From the NCBI GenBank assembly GCA_018873245.2, contig JAEMBT020000003.1, positions 7,397,843-7,461,842 of the forward strand: a stretch of 64,000 bases of DNA. The letters run 5' to 3'. This DNA comes from Archegozetes longisetosus (Eukaryota > Arthropoda > Arachnida > Sarcoptiformes > Trhypochthoniidae). Positions 27,065 through 37,919 of this stretch are shown here, in pieces. The position numbers were made by a program, and so were the translations under genes. The notes under the pieces are model-generated. The model saw only the letters and a list, made by a program, of their open reading frames with translations. It did no database searches and had not been told where the DNA came from. Numbering within the stretch: the stretch's first letter is position 1; each line of letters opens with the position of its first letter.

Positions 27065-27286
27065 AGTCAGATAAAAAGATTTATAGCATCTAATAATAAA
27101 TTAGAAGGTATTGATAATATCATATCAAAAGTTTCCAGAATTAAAAGAAATGATATAAAATGATGATTCTAATCTAGAAACAATTATAAATGCAATAAAT
27201 AATATAAAATCTTTAAATGAAAATATGAAAACTACAATTAAAGTTTTTTATTGCATTACAGAAAACAAATATAGCATATAAAATAT
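27065..27286 (+). pseudogene. Decayed very AT-rich coding remnant, left part
   Basis: Short open stretches in shifting frames, rich in Lys, Asn and Ile, start at an ATG near 27060. The base composition and residue use differ from every host gene in the window. The remnant appears to continue beyond the mariner insertion at 28692. It resembles proteins of AT-rich DNA viruses or Polinton-like elements in composition only; no family was recognised. Confidence 0.35.
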
Positions 27287-27288
27287 TA

Positions 27289-28689
27289 GGTGATTTCATA
27301 ATGGACTTCAAACTTTTTTCAATATTATTTTTCAAATATTTCCGAAATGATACAAGATATCAAAGTATGTTTTATACTAATCTTCAACATATTTGCCACG
27401 TGCAAGGGTGATAGCTCTCCAGCGGTCAGGTAGCATCGTGATACCCAAAGATTCGTGTTTTTCGTTAATGTCCCGAATTACAGCTGCGTAATCCCTTTTG
27501 AGCTCATCTCGACTCTGGAACTGCTTCCCCTTGTTTGGTACTTTTATACGATGGATAGCGTCCATATCCGGCGGTGACATATCAGGGCTATATGGTGGGT
27601 GCTCCAATTATTCCCAACGTTTTTCTTGCAGAAACTCACTAATAATGCGATGTTTATGGGGTCTGACATTGTCATGTAATATGATGGGACGTCCAAATTT
27701 TTTTCGATTAACTTCGGGAAGCGCACGACGTTCGAGGAAGTTAAGATAGGTGATACTGTCAACAGTACTTCCTTCAGGTAAAATCTCGTATGTGAAGAAC
27801 TGCTTCTTCCAAAGTGCCAAAATCATAATGCACTTCCATTGTTGAGATTCTTCTTTTAATATCTTGGGTCTACGACAAATAGGATAAAAATGCGGTGAAA
27901 AAAAGTTTTTCAGAAAAAATTTTTTTTTCATTTCCGCATAACTACAGTTTTTGTCCGGGCAATAGCCATTCACTAGCGGCTCTAGACTCTTGTGGGTCAT
28001 ATGATTTAATCCATGTCTCATCGATGGCGATTATCTTATTCAGAAAATCACGTTCCCTTTGATAACGTGCAAGTTGTTTACCTGCTATATTCATTCTTGC
28101 TTGCTGTTGTCTCTCGGTCAATTCGTGAGGGACCCACATGGACTTTATTTTCCTGGCTCAGATTTCTTTGAGAAGTCTCCATAAGCTTGTATGAGACAAT
28201 TGAGTTTCATATAAGAGATCTTCCGTACGCATTCCTCGCTCTCCAATATCAGCTGCCTAACCATTTCTTTACTTTCTTCTGTAACCACATCTCGTGGTCT
28301 TCCGGGTCCAGATAGATTTTCTATATCTGTGCGCTTTCCGTCTTTAAAATCATTATACCAGGTGTATACTTGCCTTTCACTTAAATGGCCTTGAGGAGCA
28401 GCAGTTGCCAGTTGTGTCGCAACAACTCTTGGAGCTGTGCCCAGTAATACACTTAACTTTATAAATGATCGCTGGTCCTTTGCAGTGACACTTTCCCGAA
28501 GTTGGTCTAAAAATGGGGCCTCGATACTTTTTAATGCCAATACGGCAAGAATCAACACAATTAGTTGAAGGGCCATCATTTAATAGTACACTAACTAGTG
28601 ATGAGTTTGAAGTATTAACTTATTGACTAAAGTTAATAATAACGTAATTTTATCTTATCAAAAAGTTTGAAGTCCATTATGAAATCACC
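27289..28689 (-). mobile_element. Mariner transposon copy 1 (1401 bp), inactive
   Basis: Terminal inverted repeats of about 30 bp begin GGTGATTTCATAATGGAC at both ends and are flanked by TA duplications (27287-27288 and 28690-28691). The interior encodes a minus-strand mariner transposase with several breaks. The element sits inside a decayed AT-rich coding remnant, so it arrived after, or together with, that sequence's decay. Confidence 0.9.
27377..28579 (-). pseudogene. Mariner transposase, broken
   Basis: DD34D transposase that would cut and paste the element. The N-terminal helix-turn-helix part (28579-28145) includes DQRSFIKLSVLL and WYNDFKDGKR. The catalytic part has WVPHELTERQ, IAIDETW (first Asp), HDNVRPH (second Asp) and YSPDMSPPD (third Asp, 34 residues on). 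Lesions: a frameshift and stop near 28141-28147, a frameshift near 27945-27955, and an in-frame stop near 27606. A hydrophobic, signal-like stretch precedes the helix-turn-helix, as in the second mariner copy at 36887. Confidence 0.88.
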
Positions 28690-28691
28690 TA

Positions 28692-29080
28692 ACATATAAA
28701 TATTCTAATTTTGGGAATCATGAAATTATTGAAAAATTATTAAAAAGAGAAGAATATAAAAAATTATCAATAAACAAGCTAAAAAATATAATGATAATTC
28801 TGGATTAGATGAGTTAAATAATATTTTTTCAACATTAATTGTAGAGACTAAAAATAATAAACCATTATCAAAATATATGTCAAATACATTAAAAAATATT
28901 AAATTTCATGATGATTTTAAACCTATTTTTGATAATGAAAGTACACAAACATATAGTGAAGAATTTAAAAAATATTAAATCTGGTAGAAAAGGTCCTACT
29001 CTTAAAAATATAGAAAAAATAACAACAATAAATGTTCCATCTCTTAAAAATGGTGCAGAGATTATTAAAACATAATTATC
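28692..29080 (+). pseudogene. Decayed very AT-rich coding remnant, right part
   Basis: Continues the Lys/Asn/Ile-rich open stretches seen left of the mariner element. At least two frame changes occur: near 28785, and between 28970 and 28980. The largest intact piece (about 28785-28978) ends in a stop. No domain is recognised. An old viral or Polinton-like insertion is possible from composition and from the zinc-finger fragment at 31729, but not shown. Confidence 0.35.
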
Positions 29081-29734
29081 AACACATTAACAAAAATATT
29101 CATAAATGAAAGATAAAACAAATTGATTCTTACATTATCATAATAAGAGAAATTTTATATAAATATAAAAGACATTTAAATAATACTAAATTAATTACAT
29201 TAAAATGATTAAATTAAATAATGTTTGAATAAAAAATTAGAAAATTGGAAAGATAACAAAATAAAAGCTAAAATAGAAGTTTAAATCTCTTTCAGTAACA
29301 TTTTAAAATTAAGTTATTAATAGCTTATTAACTATGGTAAAATTGATATTTGGTTTGTTAGTTTGTCTTTTTCCATATTAATACTGTCAGCGCACATAGA
29401 ACTGCAAGTTGAAACTTGCAATTCATATTCTTTTTCAATCAACTTATAATTAAGATACCATTAGTTTAAAAATACTTCTTAAAGAATAATTAGATAGCAC
29501 AATTGCATCATAATGATTTACCAATATATCATTGATATGATAACGCATGTAAACAATTGATATATCAATATATTAACAACAATTTTATCTTTCGTTGCTT
29601 AATCGGCCTTGAGATGTAAAACTTATTAAAATTGAGAACAGGTTCTTTAAAATGGGCAAAGAAAGATGTTTCAAGGTTAAATGTAATTTGCTTAATTTAT
29701 TCGCATTATTATAGAAAGTCTAAAGCAAGATAAC
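29081..29734. other. AT-rich intergenic sequence
   Basis: No gene is supported. The last part is the likely promoter side of the secreted-protein gene starting at 29735. Confidence 0.35.
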
Positions 29735-30962
29735 ATGAGTTTTTCACCGAAAGCCATGTTTACTTTGTTAATTTTATTATCACTTTTAACTCAATCAGTT
29801 CTCACTTGTGATGAGGAACGTTGCAGAAAATATGGAACTTGTGCTCTACTCTACCAGATAGAAAACTTCGAAGGATGGTCTGTGTGTGTTTACCCACTGA
29901 GTCAATACGGTGTAGATTGCGAAACATTAAATCACTGGTGGTAAGATTATAGTAGTCATATGGCGCGTGTATCTTCTGTGAATACCTATGGTAACTGTGT
30001 GATACTCTGGTCGGAAAAAGGCTGCAAAGGTGACAGTCGTCGTGTGGGACCAGGTTCTCCATCGCACAATAATCTGGGTGCAATAAGTTTCAACGACATG
30101 ACACGTTCTGTGAGTTCATGTCTCCTACCAAATGAAACAACTAACGCCTCTCCGTCGAGTTGTCGCAATATTCAACTCTTCTTCGGTGGTGATTTTCACC
30201 AGATAAGATCAGATTCAAGTTTAAAAACTGTTATTGATGTGGCTAATGGTGCTTCAATTGCATTAAGTGCAACGCCAGCAGCGGTAATCTCACCAATCAT
30301 TAATGGATTTACGTTTGTTGCGGGTTTGTTTCAAAATCTTAATATTGATGAGCGATACAAAGAAGCCCGAATTGACGCGAAGCTAACCAAAGCATTCGCC
30401 GAGCACATACAGGCTGATATGGTACATTGTAAACAAATGTTCTCTAATATGGTACCAGGTACGAACCTTTCAACTTATGTCCGAGATATTGAGTATTGCT
30501 TCAATCAAATGTCGACAACATTAATTCGATTCGAAAACAGCGTTTTTTCGCGAGAACCCACATGTTTCTTCGCCATATTTGGTGGCTTACACACCTATGC
30601 TGCTGATTACACAAATTCTTACAAGTCAAGTCACACCTCGGAAACTAACATCGATATGTCAAAACACAATGAAACTAATTAATTTACTAGAAGATTACCA
30701 CGAAAGAAGTATCAAGAAACGTTCTGAGTTAATCAGAGAAGGAAACTTTTTCTGGGTTTACGATCATATGACTGGTAAATAGGTAATGGAAGGAGGAAGT
30801 CGGCCTGCAAGTAGAGGTTAAGCGGCTACCTACCAACCATTGTTGACTATTTGTGAAAGAGATTGGCTAATAACAATTAAGAATGAGATGAACAAGTTCT
30901 TTGAGCCAACTATTAATGCTGCTCTAAAACATCTCAATACTTTTTCTGAGTGTTCAAAATAA
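29735..30962 (+). pseudogene. Secreted cysteine-rich protein gene, interrupted
   Basis: A signal peptide (residues 1 to about 24) leads into a cysteine-rich region. Its spacing resembles beta/gamma-crystallin or peptidase-inhibitor I36 folds (GCKGDS, then ISFNDMTRSVSSC). A helical part follows with a hydrophobic Ala/Ile/Val segment at about 30235-30330. Breaks: an in-frame TAA at 29942-29944 divides the first 69 codons from the next open part (29960-30682, same frame). The downstream coding-like stretch continues in another frame to 30782, and a last open piece ends at 30962. This could be a dying gene or assembly error; PDS5 shows similar single-base errors. Function is unknown. The hydrophobic helical part would allow a membrane-active role, which I cannot support further. 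Confidence 0.45.
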
Positions 30963-31015
30963 ATTTTTAAAAATGTAACTTAAATTTTGTTTTTCTTATA
31001 TATATCTCCAATAGT

Positions 31016-31358
31016 CAGGGATCCCTTAGGTGGTCCAAGGTGGTATGTTAGACCACTGGGAAAGGAAGCCGAGGGGAGGGAGGGTAAGATGGATCCCCAG
31101 ATCCCTTCTCGAGATTTTTTTCCAAAAAATTTATTTTTCTATCCTTCGATTGAAGCAATTGAAAATTTACACTCTCTTCCTCTGATAAGGGTTATATTTG
31201 ATCTTAAAATTGCTGAAATTATGGTTTTAAGACTTTTCCTAATGGGTTATTAGTGGTTTGGAGTGGTGCGGTGGCTTGCCGTTGGTATGAAATGGTGCGG
31301 CGATTCTCTGGCCCACCACTGTATCCCCACCGGACGTGAAGAACCGTTGACATCCCTG
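31016..31358. mobile_element. Non-autonomous hAT-like element (343 bp)
   Basis: Ends CAGGGATCCC and GACATCCCTG. It is flanked by perfect direct repeats TCCAATAGT at 31007-31015 and 31359-31367. An 8-bp duplication with CAGGG ends is the hAT hallmark; counting all nine matching bases would fit a Mutator-like element instead. The interior is unusually GC-rich for this region and has no transposase. Confidence 0.75.
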
Positions 31359-31367
31359 TCCAATAGT

Positions 31368-31728
31368 AGTAGTAGTAGTATATGCCGATTCTACTGCACG
31401 TCCTCTCGTCCTTTTCTCAAAATGAAAAAATTAACCATTTTACCATAAAAACATCAATTTCAAAAAAAATTATAACGCAATTTCAGGACTAGTTCACACC
31501 CTTTTTTAACTCGAAAAAGGTTCATTTTACTCTAAAAACGATATTTTCTAGAGAAGTGTCCAATTTACCCTTTGTGAAAAAAGAAAAAAATATGATTTCA
31601 TTAAAAAATCAGATAACGCAATGCAAAAAGTTTTTATTCTCTAAACTTTAAGTTTATAACAAAATTAATTCACCTTTTCTGAAAAAATTAACAATTTACT
31701 ATAATATAAATCAATTCATCTATATGAA
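31368..31728. other. AT-rich sequence, no gene
   Basis: Starts with a short (AGT)n run. Otherwise A/T-rich with no recognised feature. Confidence 0.35.
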
Positions 31729-31965
31729 ATGAGGGAATTAAAATATCAATGTTCAAATTGTTTAGATTATAAAAAAGATGAATTTTCAAAGAATAAATGT
31801 TATGTAAGAGGTATAAATTATTTATATAAAGAATGTAATCAAAATTATTATAAATCTAAAGATAAAAAAATAAAATGTGAATATGGGTCAGAAATTCTAA
31901 AAAGTAGCTTAGCTTAACACAAAAAAGTTAAAAAAAACATCTTTTGTTTATGAATAGTTGAAATT
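31729..31965 (+). pseudogene. Zinc-ribbon/zinc-finger fragment, virus- or Polinton-like
   Basis: An open frame of 62 codons (31729-31917) carries two Cys pairs (CSNC at about residues 8-11, later a single Cys in YKECN). A Lys-rich stretch then leads to IKCEYGSEILKSSL. After the stop the frame reads on as HKK, completing a worn C2H2-type pattern. Small proteins with this zinc-ribbon plus CECG-type finger layout are common in large DNA viruses and related mobile elements. The assignment rests on pattern only. Confidence 0.4.
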
Positions 31966-33113
31966 AATTCCATAAATTATAAAAAAAATCTAATCTTTAA
32001 AAATTCATATTCTGAAATTTATTAGATTATATAATAGTTTCTTTTGTATTTAATTCAACTTTCAATATTTTTTATTTTGATAACTATATAGTTATATGAT
32101 GCATTGGGTTCAGGAATACTTGTGTGGATATATAAGGTTTTTCGGATTATTGCACTAAATCAATGTTTAGGTCTTACTTTACCTTCAGGCAAATTTTCAT
32201 ATGTTCCAATGAGGAAAATATGATTAAATCGGCAAAGAAGTTGTCTCTAATTCCTATAGAAAAGCATTACAACTAAGAGTAGTTTTGCACTTATGCGTCA
32301 TATGAGTATGTTAACTGTATGTTTAAATTATTTATGCAATACTAACAAGGGAGGTTCCCAGTCTTGAGACGCCGATTTTGGTGAAACTTACAGAAAATCA
32401 TCATTATGAAAAGTGTATTAGAGTTCCAGATTCCATTTTTGCTGAGCTTTACATTTTGGTCCTTTTATGCTATATAGTGTATAGTATTTAGAGTAAACTA
32501 ATATAAAGTACCGATACCGACACCGATACTACAAATTGAGTAAACAAAGGTATACATTTTTGACATCAGATATCTTAAGTTTCATACAGATGATTTATCA
32601 TTTATTCCGATGAAAAATAGTTGAATAAATAAACAATAAAATTTACTGAACGAGGATAGAATGACAAAGCTATTAAATTTACATTTAATATTTCAATCTA
32701 AAAGCCTTTCAATGTAAAACGTTTATATGAAATCTATTCTCGATAAAACATTCATTCAAAAATAAATAAATGCAAACTAGACTAAATAAATAACAAGATT
32801 AAGTTTTAAGATATGAGTTATGAAAACAAAAGGACAAGCATTTACGGTCTGACTGATTTCAAACATTCAAAGTATTTTGATTTCATAGCTTATAGTTGAA
32901 ATTGTCCAATTTTATGCTTCTAAAGTATTTGGAAACTTAATAGTTTTGGTTAAAATAAACAACTGCAATTCACTTTAAAACTCTTTGACTACTTTGACGC
33001 TAAAACAGTTCGTCATAATGAAATAGATAAACGACACTACATAGTTCGTGTTGTGTAAATTAAAGTAAACTTTTACTTTGTGTGAGATATTCTGATACAT
33101 AATCTTAACTAAA
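31966..33113. other. AT-rich intergenic sequence
   Basis: No gene, element end or RNA is recognised. Confidence 0.4.
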
Positions 33114-34538
33114 ATGGCCAAACTTAATCCATCATCTGTCGCGAAATACTTATATGAAACTATATCTTACAAATACGGGGAGGCATTTATTCCAAATGGA
33201 AACGAAATTGATTTAGCAAATCATTTAATTGGTGAGTTTGTTTGTCTACAATTGATCACCTAAATTTCATTACTTTCAAGCATCATTGAGTCATATTTGA
33301 AAACTTCTAATTTTGGGTTCGAAAGTGAAGGAACGCTTACTTTTTACGAGATTGAGCCTGAAAATGAAGATATAGCTTATGAAGACTATAACGAGGATGA
33401 ATTAGACAAATCAGGCAAAATAATTTGAAATGATGACAAAATAAATGCAATCAAGTATTGGCGAAATGAAGGAGAAAAGAAAAGAGTTTTAACATTAGTT
33501 CAAAGCGGATATCGTTATGTAACTAGTGAGAGTCACTTATATAATTGGGAAAAACAAATTGAGAAACATGGAAGCAGATACGATAAGCTTCAAAAGATTT
33601 GGAAACACATTTTAATTGAGTTTGTGAAAGCGGTCGATAAATTACTACCAATTCAAGATCATGAACTGCAAAGATGGGCTAGAAAAAAGGCAAGGGAGAT
33701 AGACTTTGATTTTACAGCCTCCAAGAAATAGATTTGGAAATTCAAGTCAGCTAACAGACTTTGCTCTCGTAAAATAGCGAAATTTGTAACATCAAGATAT
33801 AAGCAGGAGAGTGAACACATCGCAGCAACAGCTCAATTGTTTGTAGATTCTGCTCTGATTGCGTTCAGCGACTATAGCCCAAATCAAATATTCAACACAG
33901 ATCAGTCTGGGTTTAATTATGAAATGTACTCTGGTAGAACTCTGGCTCATAAAGGGCAAAAAGAAGTGTTATCTACAGCTATTTCTCTTCATTCAATAAC
34001 TCATTCGTTAACAATCCAGCCTACAATAAGTCTTGATGGCAAGCTTTTGTCACCATTGTTTTTATGCTTAAAAGAAGTATCAGGAGAATTCAGTGCAAGA
34101 ACTCAAGTCTTCAGACCAGATAATGTTGCTGTCTATTGTTAATCAGGAAAAATGTCTAAAAATCTTGTTAAAGACTGGTTTCTAAATTCTTTTATGCCTT
34201 CAATGGACACAAAGGCTCAGCTTTTATTAGATTCGTGGATTGGACAATCAGATCGGAAAATGTTTGAAGATCTTTTAACAAGGAAGAAGTTTAGAATTCT
34301 GATAAATGAATATCAAAGTTCGCTGAAAAAATTAGATATGTCTATTTCCTTTCAACCCAAAATTTTAGTAAAAATTTATGATTCTACTTTAAATTTGCTA
34401 TCTTTTGAAATCAAAATCAACCCTGACTCATTTTTCCCAAGAAAGATATCGGTATGCAAATATCGTCAATTTTATGTTTGTTACGCTATAGATCTTACGT
34501 TTACGCTGATTTATCCAAACAAAAAAACACGTGTCTAA
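33114..34538 (+). pseudogene. Pogo-like DDE transposase, broken
   Basis: The frame starts MAKLNPSSVAKYL and crosses a probable short intron (GTGAGT near 33231 to AG near 33281). It continues through a DNA-binding part to the DDE core: IFNTDQSGF (first Asp), then THSLTIQPTISLDGKLLSPLF, SGKMSK and LLLDSW (second Asp). In-frame stops occur near 33426-33428, 33729-33731 and at 34140-34142, and the C-terminal part loses similarity. So the copy is dead. No terminal repeats were located. Confidence 0.7.
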
Positions 34539-35400
34539 TCATTTTTCATGTTTAATCGCATCTGAGCGTCAGAATTTGAAAATCTACGCCAGGATCCTTT
34601 GGGAGAATTTAGCTTGTTTGTCTGTGAGCCGCTAGTAGAATATCTGAATTACTTAAGCAGACATAACTCACTGAAACTGAAAAAAGAGGATTAGCTCTGG
34701 TATTACAGCACAAGGATAGTTTATGCTTATGTCCATCCTTTGTACTGCAAGTGTAATTGATCCTCGTTATCAAGGGAAACAGCCATCTACTGCAAATGAG
34801 GTTAGATCAACGCTTTCGAAATGCAAATAGCATTGAGCTGGTTGCTTACTAATATTTTCAATGTCATGAAAGAGCTTTTAAACCAGTATTTATTTTATTT
34901 AGAGTGAAAAAATAGTTGATTCACCCATAATTTAGTGGAACCCTGAAAATTAATACAATGAATAATTTTAATCAAAGCAGAATAGTGATATAAGATCCAA
35001 AGATAAAAAGGCAGTAGAGGGAAAATGCCTATTCTCGGGCAATGCGTAGTAAGAAACCCTAAACCTTGATAAATAGCAAATTTTATGCTTTTTTTCTAGA
35101 GCAATACCAACGTAGGAGATCAAAAAACCTCCGAAGATTCAAAAATCTTTAAGATTTATGCTAATCAATAATCATCAGAAACCCATTCTCTCCCTATAAA
35201 AACGCGAGCTCTAAAATCTTATAAAGTGACACAAAAAATATTCTCTAGAGACCATCTTTTACGTCCCTCAATTTAAAAAATATAAAGTGCAGAACTAAGA
35301 AATTGCTAGCTTATTGCCTATACAACAGCAATTTTATTTGAATAAATTCATTTAGTTAATTTCTTAATAAATTTATAAATTTTGAAATTCGTCTCACAAT
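34539..35400. other. Intergenic, no supported gene
   Basis: Degenerate sequence that may include the worn 3' end of the pogo-like element. Nothing else is recognised. Confidence 0.35.
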
Positions 35401-35519
35401 TTAACGACCTGGATTGCAAATGGATACTTGGTCAGAATCGCAATGACCTCCATGGAGATGGACTTTGGCAACACATTCCACACTACATGCTCGATCACCT
35501 CCAAATTGGCAAACAAGAC
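35401..35519 (-). CDS. Defensin-like peptide, last exon
   Basis: The exon opens after a TATAG acceptor (phase 1) and ends at TAA (35401-35403), giving 38 residues. Five cysteines are present. The spacing is CxxxC (ACSVEC), ten residues, then GGHC, then seven residues and a last Cys. This matches the CS-alpha-beta core of invertebrate defensins, but the usual closing CxC is reduced to one Cys. The upstream exon with signal peptide was not found; a mariner copy begins about 200 bp upstream and may have separated or destroyed it. It may be a gene fragment. Confidence 0.55.
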
Positions 35520-35714
35520 CTATAAAAGAATTAATTGTATTTATTGTTAAAGAACATTAAAATATATTCATTAGTTAAGATACCCCTAATTCAACTAGAT
35601 TTAAAATTTAAAAATTCAAACATTGTTTATTTTAAAAATATTAGATGTTAGCAGAATAGTCTGGACAGCTGGATCTTTAAAACAAATCTATATTTTTTGA
35701 ATATGATTATATGA

Positions 35715-36887
35715 TTAGTGAATGTATTCGCCTCCTGTCTGGTTGACCAAAGCCAATCGCAGTGGGAGGTGTCTTATACAAGTGGCGGCTCTTTCGACAT
35801 TTATTTCGTTTATAACTCGATCATACTCGATCTTAGGTTGAGTCTTGTTAGCAAATCTCTTATCTTTATTTGGCCTCTTTATTCTTGCAATACCATCAAA
35901 GTCGCAAGTGTTCAAATCAGAACTGTAAGAGGGTGATTACGTTTCATCAAAAGATGTCGATTAAAGAATTCGTTGACTTTCTGATGTTTGTGTGGCCGAA
36001 CATTGTCGTGCAGGATAAGTAAATTGTGAAGCAAGTGGTTTTTTACTTTTGGATGAATTATTTGTTCCAAAAAATCAATATATATTTGAAAATTGACATT
36101 GGTATTTTTCCGCAAAAGTCGATAACCAAATATCCGATTTTGATGAAAAACAACAATCATCATCACCTTTCAGTCATCCATCGTTGCTCTTATTTTGGTG
36201 GGCCTGCCATATCAAATATGGCCGCTAGCATTATTTTAGTTTTCCAATATTTCTAGTTAAGATTACACACGGTTCTTGTCCAGGTAAGCACCATTGACGT
36301 GAATCAAATGGATCCTTAGAGTCATATGATCTGATCCAAGTTTCATCAATCGCGATAATTCTTTCCAGAAACTCAGGGTCACTGTTATATCTTTCAAGAT
36401 GTACACATATATCGACGCGCTTTTGTTTCTGAGCAGGTCTAAGTTCATGAGGCACCCACCTCGTAGCATTTTTTAGCACCTACTTCTTTCAAAAATCTTA
36501 TTGTGCTCCAATAACTGACTCCTAAATTTTCTGCCAATTCAAAGGTTCCCCAATTACGGTCCTCAAGTAAAAGTTCTGAGTTTTTCTCTGTGATTTTCGT
36601 CTGCCGCTTCATGATGTCTCCCTTGATGAAGAGTATCTTCGTTTATTAAATGGGTTCGTTCTTTAAGCTCTATGATGTTTGTAGACTCGGCTTCTACTCA
36701 ATGCTTGGCTTCGAGCAATTTCCTCAAGTATTTTATAAGCTTCAGAGGCAGACGTGTCCAGCAACACATTAAGCTTGATAAATGCTCTTTGTTCTTGGAT
36801 TGTAATACTGACGCGAAGTGGATCAGTTTTTGGTCTACTTGTATAATTAATTAATAGAAGAGCGCAAATTATATAAGACCACATCAT
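35715..36887 (-). pseudogene. Mariner transposase copy 2, broken
   Basis: Four reading-frame pieces of a second, diverged mariner transposase. The N-terminus at 36887-36663 contains EQRAFIKLNVLL. Then 36479-36231 has WVPHELRPAQKQKR and IAIDETW, 36166-35912 has HDNVRPH, and 35915-35715 has CDFDGIARIKRP. At least three frameshifts or stops separate them. No terminal repeats were found by eye, so it is older than copy 1. Like copy 1 it starts with Met-Met and a hydrophobic stretch ahead of the helix-turn-helix. Confidence 0.8.
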
Positions 36888-36971
36888 CCAGCATATACTA
36901 CTCTAGTGCGTGGTAAGATAGCATAAAGATGTTTACATTATTTATCAATCCTGAGATATGATTATGAAAAG

Positions 36972-37442
36972 CTGAAGAATTTTGGCTAAAGAAATCATAC
37001 AAGATCTGCAATCTGCAAATATCAATTGCAGTGAATCTATTATTTAACTATGATTAGGAAAAAAGCATATTTTGGTGGAATAGCAGAGGCCGAAACATCT
37101 CCACCTAAACCCTCACAGAAGGCGAGCATTTTGCAATAACCACAATACTACCTTAATTAATCTCTTTTGACAGCTTTTTTTCAAGAAATTCATTTTGGGT
37201 GAAGGTGTATATTGATTTAAAATTAATTTCTTGAAAAAGTTGTCAGAAGGGCTTAATTAAGGTAGTATTGTGGTTACTGCAAAATGCTCGCCTTCTGTGA
37301 CGGTTTAGCTGGAGATATGTTTCGGCCTCTGCTATTCCACCAAAATATGCTTTTTCTTAATCATAGTTAAATGATTGATTCACTGCAATTGATATTTGCA
37401 GATTGCAGATCTTGTTTGATTTCTTTAGCCAAAATTCTTCGG
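36972..37442. repeat. Long near-perfect hairpin made from a Tc1-like element
   Basis: Arms of about 220 bp (36972-37195 and 37222-37442) are reverse complements with only scattered differences, around a loop of about 25 bp. The right arm overlaps the 3' end of a Tc1-like transposase N-terminus on the minus strand, and the left arm is an inverted copy of the same sequence. The close match suggests recent inverted duplication. Confidence 0.85.
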
Positions 37443-37636
37443 TTTTTCGCCAGACTTGTTAAAATTCTGTTATCAGTTCGCTTTGTTGTGCAGCGTTTTC
37501 GACCAATTTTTGTTAAATTACGAGGTGTCCCGTATGTGTTTATCTTTTTTACCACTTTATAGGCGCATAAGGGACTGCATCCCATCATTTTGGATATGGT
37601 TTGATGTGTTTTGCCTTCACTTCCCATCCTGAACAT
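37367..37636 (-). pseudogene. Tc1-like transposase N-terminal fragment
   Basis: 89 residues with the paired-type helix-turn-helix layout of Tc1 transposases: QTISKMMGCSPLCAYKVVKK, an RKR linker and LAKNRRILAKEIKQDL. It stops before any catalytic motif, because the sequence turns back on itself in the hairpin. Non-functional remnant. Confidence 0.65.
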
Positions 37637-37678
37637 CTGAAGACGTAAGAGTTTAAAAGTATTAGGAAGCTAAAGCTT

Positions 37679-37919
37679 CATATACTTAAACTATTTTTTC
37701 CGTTGACAGTCGTCACTAAGTCTGAAAAGGGATTAAAAATGAAATGTGTAGCAAAAAAGGGGTGAATAGACGGTTGTTCACCTCTGGACAAATTTTATAT
37801 CTATTAATACTACAAGATTCTTTGAATAAAACTTGCAATCCTTCTCATATCATATAATAGTTTAATCCCCTTTCTGGACGTAATGACGACTATCAGTGGA
37901 AAAAATATCTTAAGTATAG
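37679..37919. mobile_element. MITE with about 58-bp inverted repeats
   Basis: Left arm 37681-37738 and right arm 37861-37918 pair over about 58 bp. Shared blocks are TATACTTAA, TTTTTTCC, AGTCGTCA and GGGATTAAA. The short interior has no coding potential. Family unknown. Confidence 0.65.

Larger units (their letters stand above)
26125..27286. other. Upstream of MetRS, grading into very AT-rich sequence
   Basis: Contains the MetRS promoter side and an inverted-repeat patch at about 26500-26648. From about 27000 onward the sequence becomes extremely AT-rich. It carries short Lys/Asn/Ile-rich open stretches that continue on the other side of the mariner insertion. Confidence 0.4.
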
